From positions 1 to 17,066 of the forward strand of contig CAJLLX010000034.1 in assembly GCA_905207535.1 (NCBI GenBank): a stretch of DNA of 17,066 bases. Reading direction: 5' to 3'. The DNA comes from an uncultured Muribaculaceae bacterium. Lineage in GTDB: Bacteria > Bacteroidota > Bacteroidia > Bacteroidales > Muribaculaceae. Of the stretch, positions 1-6,975 are shown one piece after another (the first letter of the stretch is position 1; each line of letters begins with the position of its first letter). The position numbers and the translations under genes were made by a program. The notes beneath the pieces were generated by a model, which worked only from the letters and a program-made list of their open reading frames with translations, had not been told where the DNA came from and searched no databases.

Positions 1-49
1 CCCTAACCCCTAACCCCTAACCCCTAATCCCTAACCCCTAACCCCTAAT
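1..49. repeat. Telomere-like heptamer array, unit CCCTAAC (TTAGGGG on minus)
   Basis: Seven contiguous 7-base units run from the window edge to the stop codon of the adjacent glycosyltransferase. Units 4 and 7 read CCCTAAT and the others CCCTAAC. On the minus strand, which is the sense strand of the neighbouring gene, this is a TTAGGGG array starting directly after the TAA stop, so it would be the start of that mRNA's 3' untranslated region. Runs of three or four G separated by three- or four-base loops fit the pattern for G-quadruplex formation. The array touches the left edge, so its full length is unknown. No function is established for it here. Confidence 0.95.
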
Positions 50-1215
50 TACCTGTTGCATTCGTCCACGCTTCCGGTCATGGGAGCGCTGTCGAGGGCC
101 TTGTAGTAGCTTTTCATGGTTTCTTCGGCCATAGCCTGGTCGTTGAAACGCTTCACATATTCCTTTCCCTTGCGGGCGATCTTATCCCTTGTCGAGGGAT
201 AGTTGATGATTTCTTTGACGGTGTTGATCCACTCCTCCACGTCGTCGGGCGATACCGCCGGTGTGTCGGGGCCGCCGGCTTCTTCGAGGCACGAGCCGGT
301 GGCCACCACTACGGGCGTGCCTACGCTGAGGCTCTCGATCACGGGGATGCCAAATCCCTCGTAGCGAGAGGTGTAGCTCGAGCAGTAGGCTCCGGCATAC
401 AGGGCCGGAAGGTCGGTGAAAGCGGCGTTGTCGATAAATTTCACACGGTCGCCCATGTTGTACTGGCGCACATACTCGTCGATGGTATGGGCATACTGCG
501 TGCGGCGCCCTACGAGCACCACATCGAAGTCGTCGGGGAGCCCGCGCACACCGCGCACACATTCTATCTGGTTTTTGCGGCTCTCTATCGTGCCCACGCT
601 GATGATGTAGGGGCGCTCGAGGCCGTATTTCTTCTTCACTGCCGCGATCTCCGCTGCCGTCGGGGTGCGGTGAAACTGGCTGTGGCACCCCTGGTACACC
701 ACGTCGATCCTGTCGGGGTCGGTGCCGTAGTCGCTCACTATGTCGCGCTTGGTGCACTCCGAGATGGCTATGATGCGCGAGGCGTGGCGGCAGGCGTGGC
801 GAAATTTGTAGTCGTAGATCTCGCGGTCGATGGCGTGGTAGTTGGCGGGGCACCGGCGGAAGATGAGGTCGTGGATGGTCACCACCGACGCTATCCCGCT
901 CCCGAGATTCAGAGGCAGCTCACCCGAGAGGCCGTGCATCAGCTGTATTTTGTCGCGCTCGAGCTGAGCTGCGATGCCGCTCACGCGCCATATCGACGAT
1001 ACTGCCTTGCCAAGCTTGGTGTCGGGTGCGGACAGATACACATTCGGGCGCTCCAGCAGCGGCTCCAGCCGCTTGTTGGCCTGCATCACCGGTGTGTACA
1101 GCACATAGTCGTTCTCGGGGTAGCGCTTCGACAGCACATCCACGAGCAATCGCGAGTAGTTGCCCAGTCCGGTGTTGTTCATCACGGCCCGTTTGCCGTC
1201 ATATCCTATCTTCAT
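49..1215 (-). CDS. GT4-family glycosyltransferase (388 aa)
   Basis: This is a cytoplasmic, GT-B fold, retaining glycosyltransferase of family GT4, which moves a sugar from a nucleotide-sugar donor to a growing glycan. The N-terminal acceptor domain has a glycine-rich loop (TGLGNYSR, about residues 15-22) and a VVTIHDLIF segment (about 111-119) typical of the mannosyl/rhamnosyl-transferase-like GT4 subgroup. The C-terminal donor domain starts at YIISVGTIESRKNQ (about 203-216) and carries the E-x7-E motif (E286 and E294 in YEGFGIPVIES). No signal peptide or membrane segment is visible. It lies 51 bases downstream of the Lrp-type regulator on the same strand with no promoter match between them, so the two are probably co-transcribed. 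Donor and acceptor cannot be read from the sequence. A heptamer array begins at its stop codon. Confidence 0.93.
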   Translation of the reverse strand: MKIGYDGKRAVMNNTGLGNYSRLLVDVLSKRYPENDYVLYTPVMQANKRLEPLLERPNVYLSAPDTKLGKAVSSIWRVSGIAAQLERDKIQLMHGLSGELPLNLGSGIASVVTIHDLIFRRCPANYHAIDREIYDYKFRHACRHASRIIAISECTKRDIVSDYGTDPDRIDVVYQGCHSQFHRTPTAAEIAAVKKKYGLERPYIISVGTIESRKNQIECVRGVRGLPDDFDVVLVGRRTQYAHTIDEYVRQYNMGDRVKFIDNAAFTDLPALYAGAYCSSYTSRYEGFGIPVIESLSVGTPVVVATGSCLEEAGGPDTPAVSPDDVEEWINTVKEIINYPSTRDKIARKGKEYVKRFNDQAMAEETMKSYYKALDSAPMTGSVDECNR

Positions 1216-1266
1216 CCGTCGGTATTATCTGTTTGGTGAAATAGTTGCGGTGAGTAGTGACGCCGG

Positions 1267-1749
1267 TCACTTCTCCTCGTCGGGGTCGTGCATCGGTATC
1301 TGACGCATGATCGAATTGTCGAGCGAGATCAGCGTCTCCGTCCCGGTCACCCCGGGTATCATCTGTATCTTCTTGTTGAGCAGCTCCATAAGGTGCTCGT
1401 TGTCGCGCACGAAGAGCTTGATGAGCATCGTGTAGGGGCCGGTGGTGAAGTGACACTCTATCACTTCGGGGATCTTCTCAAGCTCGGGCACCACGGTGCT
1501 GTACATAGCGCCGCGCTCCAGGTTCACACCGATATAGGTGCAGGTGCTGTAGCCGAGCAGTTTGGGGTTCACTGTGTATCCGCTGCCGGTGATGATGCCG
1601 AGCTCCACCATGCGCTGGATGCGCTGATGGATGGCGGCGCGCGACACTCCACACACCTGCGCCACATCTTTCGACGGGATGCGCGCGTTGTGCATTACTA
1701 TCGATAGTATCTTCCGGTCAAGGTTGTCTATGCAGCCCAGGCGGTCCAT
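1267..1749 (-). CDS. Lrp/AsnC-family transcriptional regulator (160 aa)
   Basis: This is a DNA-binding regulator of the feast/famine (Lrp/AsnC) family; members usually form dimers to octamers and respond to amino acids or related metabolites. The N-terminal AsnC-type helix-turn-helix spans about residues 8-56 (DNLDRKILSIVMHNARIPSK, then the recognition helix around VSRAAIHQRIQRM and the LGIITG wing). The RAM ligand-binding and oligomerisation domain covers about 68-145, with the usual GPYTMLIKLFVRD strand and the IPGVTGTETLISL strand. Length is normal for the family. It is the first gene of a unit that continues into the GT4 gene. A perfect TAnnTTTG element lies upstream and a 12 bp palindrome lies further out; autoregulation is common in the family but not shown here. 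The effector is unknown. Confidence 0.95.
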   Translation of the reverse strand: MDRLGCIDNLDRKILSIVMHNARIPSKDVAQVCGVSRAAIHQRIQRMVELGIITGSGYTVNPKLLGYSTCTYIGVNLERGAMYSTVVPELEKIPEVIECHFTTGPYTMLIKLFVRDNEHLMELLNKKIQMIPGVTGTETLISLDNSIMRQIPMHDPDEEK

Positions 1750-1863
1750 AACTCTTCTTTGTGCTTCCTCGTGTTTGTTTTTGCTTCGTCGTATTCGTAT
1801 TTATGGTCAACGGCCGCTTGTCGGGCTTTTTTTTTAACCTCCTGATGTAGCCGTCAATTGGCG

Positions 1864-1895
1864 CAAATTTACCAAAAAAATCTGAATTGACTAAC
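1864..1895 (-). promoter_or_regulatory. Candidate Bacteroidota promoter of the Lrp-type gene
   Basis: On the minus strand TAAATTTG (1871 down to 1864) is a perfect match to the Bacteroidota -7 consensus TAnnTTTG. With a 20-base spacer the -33 position holds GTTA (1895 down to 1892), a partial match to TTTG. Transcription would start near 1857, giving a leader of about 108 bases. The call rests on the consensus match and position alone. Confidence 0.55.
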
Positions 1896-1919
1896 ATTTT
1901 GACAAACTATTTGTGGATG

Positions 1920-1931
1920 TTTTGGCCAAAA
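1920..1931. promoter_or_regulatory. Palindrome TTTTGGCCAAAA, possible operator
   Basis: This is a perfect 12 bp inverted repeat in the AT-rich region upstream of the Lrp-type regulator, about 25 bases beyond its inferred -33 element. Another interrupted repeat, CAAACTATTTG, lies at 1903-1913. Lrp-family proteins often bind AT-rich dyads near their own promoters, so an operator is plausible, but no binding consensus is known for this protein. Confidence 0.3.
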
Positions 1932-2026
1932 GATATTCGCTCTGCGCCTCATTGCGCTTTTTGACCGCGTTTCCGACATTCTGCTCTGCTTAAAATCTGT
2001 AAGCGTTTCCTCCCCTATTCCCCTTT

Positions 2027-3352
2027 TTATTTCTTAATCAGCACGGGCGCTTTCCCGTTGGGCAGATACTCGAGCTCTTCCACATGCTCTATCGTCACAT
2101 TCTCGCGTCCGAGCATGGCACGGCCGTAATATTCGAGCATAAACTCTTCGTCGCCCTCCGTGGTGTATCCCTCGCCGGGGATGATGCGCACGGTGAGCTT
2201 GCCCGGCTGCGTCTGCACAAACTGCACTCCCTCGGCGTGGAGGGAATATTCATCGTGGATTTCGATGGAGCTGATGTTGATGGCGGTGCCGTCCGTTCGC
2301 TCCACCATGGTCTGCTCGCGGCGCCCCTCCAGGCGGTCGAGGATCTCTTTCTCCACGCCGTCTATCAGCCGCCGCTCGCCGCTCTTGCGGGCGTAGTCGC
2401 CGGTGCGGTAGCGCAGCAGGGGCATGGCGCGGTTGTAGAAGGTGCTTCCGACCAATTCCCCCTCCATGGCGTCGCGGCCGTCGGCGCCTATCACTTCGCA
2501 GAGGCCGTAGCCGGGCTCTATGGCGAAGGTGGGCGCGCCGTCGAGCTGCTCTATGAAGATCAGTTTCTCGGTGTGGCCGTAGTGGGTGGCTACGTCTATC
2601 CCCAAGGTGTCGTGGAGATAGCTGTAGGTCTGCGGGGGCACGCTCTCGGAGGTGAGGATGGCCAGGCGGATGAAGCGGGTGTCGAGCCCGAATTTGCCAA
2701 ACTGGCGCATGGTCTTGATCACGGCCGAGGGGTAGCCGTAGACGATCTTCACGCCGTTGCGGCGCATCACGCGGTGCATCATCCGCATGTATGCCTCGTC
2801 GCTGCGCATGCCGTCGAAGATGATCTCGCGCGTGGCGGGGTTCACCAGATAATCGCGCCCGGCGGGGAGCTCTTTGCGCCGCATGGTGGCGCGGATGCCG
2901 CTGTGGTAGCCGTGGCGGTCCCACAGGCGGGTCAGATACGCCATTTCGGTCACGTAGCGGTCGGCGGGGATCATAAATTTCATCGGGCGTCCCGAGGTGC
3001 CGGAGGTGCGTAGCTCCACATGCGGCAACCTCTCGACCTCGTCGGAGATAAAATCCTCATAATTAGCCCTTACGGTGTCTTTGTCGATAAAGCCGAAGAC
3101 GCGCTTGAAGTCGGCCGTGCTCTCTATCTTCGCGCCTTTGTAGCGCTTGCGGTAGTAGGGCACATGCTCTATGGCGTAGTTGGCCATCTCCACGAGCTTC
3201 TGCTCGGGGTCGATTGAGGGGATCGACTTGCGGAAACGCCGCATGCGCGGCCCGTAGACCAGTGTGCCCAGGCGGTTGAGGTGCAGCAGCGGCAGCATCA
3301 GCCACGCCGGCGCTTCCTGCAGCTTGTTTTTTATGAAGTCGGCGGCTCTCAT
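2027..3352 (-). CDS. PaaK/CapK-like adenylate-forming enzyme (phenylacetate-CoA ligase family, 441 aa)
   Basis: This belongs to the ANL superfamily, in the branch of phenylacetate-CoA ligase and CapK proteins. Such enzymes activate a carboxylate with ATP to an acyl-adenylate and may pass it to CoA; CapK-type members sit in capsule and exopolysaccharide loci, where their substrates are mostly unproven. Visible motifs are the phosphate-binding loop RTSGTSGRPMKF (about residues 115-126), YGHTEK (258-263, the Y-G-x-T-E motif), RTGDY (316-320), a hinge at DRLEGR (339-344) and the C-terminal LPNGKAPVLIK, which could supply the catalytic lysine (K434). Length is normal. Its ATG overlaps the upstream GT4 stop by four bases (ATGA), indicating translational coupling as the last gene of the operon. 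A role in acylating or otherwise decorating the polysaccharide is inferred from context. Confidence 0.9.
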   Translation of the reverse strand: MRAADFIKNKLQEAPAWLMLPLLHLNRLGTLVYGPRMRRFRKSIPSIDPEQKLVEMANYAIEHVPYYRKRYKGAKIESTADFKRVFGFIDKDTVRANYEDFISDEVERLPHVELRTSGTSGRPMKFMIPADRYVTEMAYLTRLWDRHGYHSGIRATMRRKELPAGRDYLVNPATREIIFDGMRSDEAYMRMMHRVMRRNGVKIVYGYPSAVIKTMRQFGKFGLDTRFIRLAILTSESVPPQTYSYLHDTLGIDVATHYGHTEKLIFIEQLDGAPTFAIEPGYGLCEVIGADGRDAMEGELVGSTFYNRAMPLLRYRTGDYARKSGERRLIDGVEKEILDRLEGRREQTMVERTDGTAINISSIEIHDEYSLHAEGVQFVQTQPGKLTVRIIPGEGYTTEGDEEFMLEYYGRAMLGRENVTIEHVEELEYLPNGKAPVLIKK

Positions 3353-4581
3353 CGGCGTTGCCCCTTCTCCCGTTCGGTGAAATATTTGTCATAGGCTGCC
3401 AGGAGGGCCTTGGAGGTGTGTTCCCAGCTCAGCTTGTTGACGATCCTGTCGCGACCGATGGCCGACATCTCGGCCCGCTTCTCGGGGTCGTCGAGCAGCT
3501 CGGCCACTTTCCGGGCCAGGTCGGCGGCGTCGTTGGGCCGCGCGTAGAGCGAGGCTCCTTCGGCCGAGTGGCGCCCTTCGGTGAGGTCAAACTGCACTAT
3601 CGGCTTCCCTAAAGCCATGTATTCCAGAATTTTGTTCATCGTCGACTTGTCGTTCATCTCGTTGTATTCGTCAGAGTTGACGCACACGTCGGCGGTGTTG
3701 AGGTAGGCGAGCAGTTTTTCGTCGCTCACTCGCCCGGTAAACTCTACGATGTCGTCGAGTCCCATCTCCGAGCACTGCTTGCGCAGCTGCGCCAGGTGAG
3801 GACCGCCGCCCACTATTCCCCAGAATATGTCGTCGCGACCCATCTCGTCGCGCAGATATTTCGCTGCCTTCAGCAGGTACTCTATCCCCTCCTGTTGGCC
3901 TATAACACCCAGATAACCAACCATATACTTGCGTCCGCGCTTTATCTCGGGCTTCGGCGGCTGTATCTTCAGGCGCTCAAGCCTCGGACCGCTGCGGAGC
4001 ACCCACACCTTCTCGGGGTCCATGCCGCCGCGCTCTATCGCTATCTTCTTGTAGCTCTCGTTGGTCACGAAGGCGAAGGTGCAGTGGCGGTAGGTCTGAC
4101 GCTCAAGCCAGAGCTGGCTCTTGTAGAGCAGCCCTGTCTTCTTGCCGAATTTCGCCTCGAACAGCTCGGGGCAAATGTCGTGATGGTCAAACACATAGTC
4201 CACCCCCTTGCGACGGAAGGGGAGTGCCACCATGTAGATGTCGTCGGGCGGATTGCATCCGTGGATCACATCGAACCCCACCTCGCGGTACACCTTGCGG
4301 GCCAGCCGGTATTCCTCCTTCAGCGCAGTGAAATACTCGCGGGCATACCCCACCGCGCCGTTCCCCTCGGCGGGGAGGTCGTGGCGGTAGATGTTCACTC
4401 CGTCGAGCTTCTCATATTCCTTGTCGTAACCCTTCCCTTTGGGGCATATCACCGACACCGTATATCCGTTGGCGGCAAGCGTCGTGGCCTCCTGCCACAC
4501 GCGTGTATCAAACGGCACCGGCAGGTTCTCCACTATTATTAATACTTTCCTTTCTTTCATTTCTGTTCTGTTCCCTTTCAT
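3349..4581 (-). CDS. GT4-family glycosyltransferase (410 aa)
   Basis: This is a second retaining GT-B glycosyltransferase, middle gene of the polysaccharide operon. The N-terminal domain begins VLIIVENLPVPFDTRVWQEA (about residues 13-32), typical of WbuB-like GT4 enzymes. VFDHHDICPELFE (about 130-142) follows, and the donor domain begins at VGYLGVIGQQEGIEYLL (221-237). The usual E-x7-E is modified: the block NDKSTMNKILEYMALGKPIV (310-329) has E320 as the second Glu but K312 where the first would be. I recall similar 'STMNKxxEYM' blocks in relatives, so this may be a subgroup trait. The first ATG overlaps the heparinase-like stop by one base (TAATG). A second ATG seven codons later (4560) fits the usual family N-terminus better, and either may be used. 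Sugar specificity is unknown. Confidence 0.92.
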   Translation of the reverse strand: MKGNRTEMKERKVLIIVENLPVPFDTRVWQEATTLAANGYTVSVICPKGKGYDKEYEKLDGVNIYRHDLPAEGNGAVGYAREYFTALKEEYRLARKVYREVGFDVIHGCNPPDDIYMVALPFRRKGVDYVFDHHDICPELFEAKFGKKTGLLYKSQLWLERQTYRHCTFAFVTNESYKKIAIERGGMDPEKVWVLRSGPRLERLKIQPPKPEIKRGRKYMVGYLGVIGQQEGIEYLLKAAKYLRDEMGRDDIFWGIVGGGPHLAQLRKQCSEMGLDDIVEFTGRVSDEKLLAYLNTADVCVNSDEYNEMNDKSTMNKILEYMALGKPIVQFDLTEGRHSAEGASLYARPNDAADLARKVAELLDDPEKRAEMSAIGRDRIVNKLSWEHTSKALLAAYDKYFTEREKGQRR

Positions 4582-6866
4582 TATCCCCTTTTTATTTCTA
4601 CTTTTCCCGATCCCTTTCTCCCCTTGAGCCTCAGCGCTTTGGTTCGGACTAGTTCTCCATATTCAGGGGCTATTTCCACATCCTCCACGCTCAGCTTGCC
4701 GCTGTCGGCCGTCAGTGTCCACCTTCCTATCCTTGCCGAGCGGCCGTCGGGCGCCACGTCCACCTCTACCCCCGCGCTCACTATAAAGCTGGTGACATCC
4801 GCCTCCTGCAGCCCGCTGTCGGTGATGGCGAGCATGCCCGTAGCGGTGTCGAAGCGGAAAGTGCGGCCTATCCGCCAGCCGTCGGCCATACGCGCCGAGC
4901 ACTCGGCCACAGCCACCACTCCCTCCATGCGTGCATCGTTGAGCCACGCCGCTCCCCGCTTACCCCACAGGAACGCTCCGCGCATCTCCCCCTGCGGGTG
5001 GCCGCTCACTGCTATTGTGTTGTGCATCAGCTCGCTGCGCCGCAGGTCGCGGTCGGTTGCGCCGCAGTGGTAGAGATATGTGCCCCCGTCGGTGAGCAGC
5101 GGCTCCCCGTTGTCGTACAACTGGAAGCTCAGCATATCGGCATGCGCGTGGGCCGCGATGCTGCCGAACCCCATCGGGGCGCAGTCGATCATCACCGTCG
5201 CTCTGTGCAGCTCTCCGGCCCGGGGCTGAGCGCGCATCGTCACAAACCCCGTCACCTTCTTCCCCTTTTTATCTTTCACCTCCCCGGCGCTATACACCTC
5301 CAGGGCCTTCAGGGGCAGCGGAGCGATATCTGCCAGGCGCTTCAGCTGCTGCTCGGTGTTGAGCGCCTTGATCGTCGGCTCCACTATCCCGAAGTCGGCA
5401 TACACCTCCGGCTTATCCCATGTCAGCATCGTGGCTCCCTGGAGCAGATAGCGGTAATAGTCGAACTGCGGGCCGGTAAGGTTGAGCAGTAAGCCTTTGT
5501 CGCTGTCGCCAAACTCGATGGCGGTGCTATCCGAGGCCATGCTCCCCTTGGCAAACCGCGCCCACTTTCTCATCGCCGCGTACCACGATAGCGGCACATT
5601 GCGGTGACAACCCAGCAGCGCTTCTGTCGCCAGCATATATGCCTCCATGGCAAAGGTGTGATAATGAAGCGACACTTCCTTGTTCACTCCCCCCTCTGAA
5701 AATTGCAGCGGTATCTGGTGTTTCAATTCGCGGTTGGCCTCGAATACTATCTCATCGTCGCCGATAAAGCACCCCACTATCACTATTGCCGCCAGTTCCA
5801 CCAGCAGGTGATTGTTGGCCGACGAATAGCGGCTCCGGTGGTCGCGCACGTACCACATCATATTTTCCGCTCCCGTCGACAGCTTGCGCACCACCTCCCG
5901 GCACACCCGCAGGTCCTCCTCCCCGATTTCCACCCCTTCTCCGGCGACGGGTTTCTCCGCCTTTATCATTTCGCTGTCGAGAGCGTCGATAAGTATCTGT
6001 GCCGTATAGGTCCATTGTATGGCGCGGATGGCCACCTCCATGACGCTCGTCCACGCTATGCCGTAGAGCATCGGATTTTTCTTGGTCCAGTCATCTATCT
6101 GACCATCAAGCTCGTAAAGATACCTTTTGTCCTTGAGGCGTGTGAAATTCAGCGCCAGCCTCGGCCAGTGGAGATGCCTGTTTTTCTCCCACGCCAGCCG
6201 TGCATCGCCCAACTCATCCCTCTGCTTGTATCTCAGGTCATACGCCCACTCAAGCGGCCATTCTTTCCGCTCTTCCCCCTCCGGCGCCTTCCCCTTGTCG
6301 TTCCCTTTCCCTTTTTTCGCTCCCCCTATGTCTCCTTTCCCGGCTATTGCTACCCCTCTATCTCCTTTTGCTTCCCCTGTGTCTTTTTTCGCTTCCCCTT
6401 TTTCTTCTTTACCCGCTTTTGCGGGGTTTTTGTCGGCATCTTTGCCCCATTCTGCGCGGTGCCAGTCCTCCACATGCAGGTCTTCCACGGTTTCCTCCGT
6501 GGCGTGTGCCAACTCCGACACTCTCAGCACCGTTTCCTTCCTCCACACCGTAAAATCTTCACTCTTACCCCTGTATCCGCCGCGTCGTACGGAGTCTTCC
6601 ACCCTCACAGCCACTTTCCCCCTCGCGTTCCTATTCATTTTTTCGGCATATTTCAGCCATTTCGCCCTGTATTCATCTTCATGAGGCGTATATTCCCCCT
6701 TAGGGGTATATAAAAGCGCTTCGGCGATATTGGTATATTCGCCGAATCGCTCCATTTCCTTATGTTGCAGCCATTTTTGCTGCAGGCGCCAGGCCACTTC
6801 TGCCGCCGACATCGCCTTGAGTCGGTTCACATACCAGCCTATCCGCTTCATCATTCCGTTACCCAT
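4581..6866 (-). CDS. Heparinase II/III-family protein with a lysine-rich insertion (761 aa)
   Basis: First gene of the polysaccharide operon. The N-terminal (alpha/alpha) toroid begins RIGWYVNRLKAMSAAEVAWR (residues 8-27) and continues at 201-460. The C-terminal beta-sandwich domain covers about 520-740. Residues matching the polysaccharide-lyase catalytic set appear intact: N352-H353 in SSANNHLLVE, Y402 in SLHYHTF, and H573/H575 in AAHAHADMLSFQLY, as judged by motif against heparinase III-type lyases. No signal peptide is seen, so it probably acts in the cytoplasm, as is common for heparinase-like proteins in exopolysaccharide loci. It may cleave or trim glycan intermediates, but the substrate is unknown. 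Oddly, residues 142-201 form a Lys/Gly/Ala/Glu-rich low-complexity insert. The start at 6866 is backed by AGGAGG nine bases upstream. Confidence 0.9.
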   Translation of the reverse strand: MGNGMMKRIGWYVNRLKAMSAAEVAWRLQQKWLQHKEMERFGEYTNIAEALLYTPKGEYTPHEDEYRAKWLKYAEKMNRNARGKVAVRVEDSVRRGGYRGKSEDFTVWRKETVLRVSELAHATEETVEDLHVEDWHRAEWGKDADKNPAKAGKEEKGEAKKDTGEAKGDRGVAIAGKGDIGGAKKGKGNDKGKAPEGEERKEWPLEWAYDLRYKQRDELGDARLAWEKNRHLHWPRLALNFTRLKDKRYLYELDGQIDDWTKKNPMLYGIAWTSVMEVAIRAIQWTYTAQILIDALDSEMIKAEKPVAGEGVEIGEEDLRVCREVVRKLSTGAENMMWYVRDHRSRYSSANNHLLVELAAIVIVGCFIGDDEIVFEANRELKHQIPLQFSEGGVNKEVSLHYHTFAMEAYMLATEALLGCHRNVPLSWYAAMRKWARFAKGSMASDSTAIEFGDSDKGLLLNLTGPQFDYYRYLLQGATMLTWDKPEVYADFGIVEPTIKALNTEQQLKRLADIAPLPLKALEVYSAGEVKDKKGKKVTGFVTMRAQPRAGELHRATVMIDCAPMGFGSIAAHAHADMLSFQLYDNGEPLLTDGGTYLYHCGATDRDLRRSELMHNTIAVSGHPQGEMRGAFLWGKRGAAWLNDARMEGVVAVAECSARMADGWRIGRTFRFDTATGMLAITDSGLQEADVTSFIVSAGVEVDVAPDGRSARIGRWTLTADSGKLSVEDVEIAPEYGELVRTKALRLKGRKGSGKVEIKRG

Positions 6867-6875
6867 ACATACTAT

Positions 6876-6881
6876 CCTCCT
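6876..6881 (-). promoter_or_regulatory. Strong Shine-Dalgarno AGGAGG before the heparinase-like gene
   Basis: On the minus strand AGGAGG ends nine bases before the ATG at 6866, within a longer purine run. None of the other genes here has a comparable site, as expected in Bacteroidota, where Shine-Dalgarno sequences are used little. It favours 6866 over the in-frame ATGs at codons 5 and 6. A four-codon ATG-TAT-GGG-TAA frame (6870 down to 6859) overlaps the start and is probably incidental. Confidence 0.5.
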
Positions 6882-6927
6882 CTCCCCCTTCCCCTAAAGC
6901 CCAAGGCCTCATTTCCTTCCCCCTTGT

Positions 6928-6957
6928 CTGTTCAGTGATCACGCGAGCTCGCGTGAT
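6928..6957. repeat. 30-base palindromic repeat, copy 1
   Basis: This copy is identical over 30 bases to 10423-10452. It consists of CTGTTCAG, a T, then a palindrome with half-site GATCACGCGAG. Here the palindrome is perfect over 22 bp (6937-6958) and could fold as a 9 bp stem with an AGCT loop. A pyrimidine-rich stretch precedes it, as in copy 2. No U tract follows on either strand, so it is not a standard terminator. It lies inside the inferred leader of the polysaccharide operon. Confidence 0.93.
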
Positions 6958-6975
6958 CTCCGCCTCGCTCCCTTT

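Larger units (their letters stand above)
1750..2026. other. Intergenic region between the CapK-like gene and the Lrp-type regulator
   Basis: This 277-base stretch is AT-rich between about 1850 and 1935. It holds the candidate promoter of the regulator (1864-1895), a perfect 12 bp palindrome TTTTGGCCAAAA (1920-1931) and an interrupted inverted repeat CAAA-CTA-TTTG (1903-1913). A run of nine T (1827-1835) falls in the regulator's leader as A on its sense strand. Near the end of the CapK-like gene there is only a weak 5 bp hairpin (GCTTA/TAAGC, 1988-2004) without a U tract, so no convincing terminator for the upstream operon is seen. No credible gene lies here. Confidence 0.7.

Noticed and set aside
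1..49. Eukaryotic or linear-chromosome telomere
   Set aside because: The adjoining genes are typically bacterial, the array is only seven units in this window and begins at a stop codon, and a comparable heptamer array lies internally at 6976-7045.
1808..1835. Plus-strand terminator ending in nine T
   Set aside because: The preceding stem is only about four pairs with a bulge and there is no plus-strand gene upstream for it to end.
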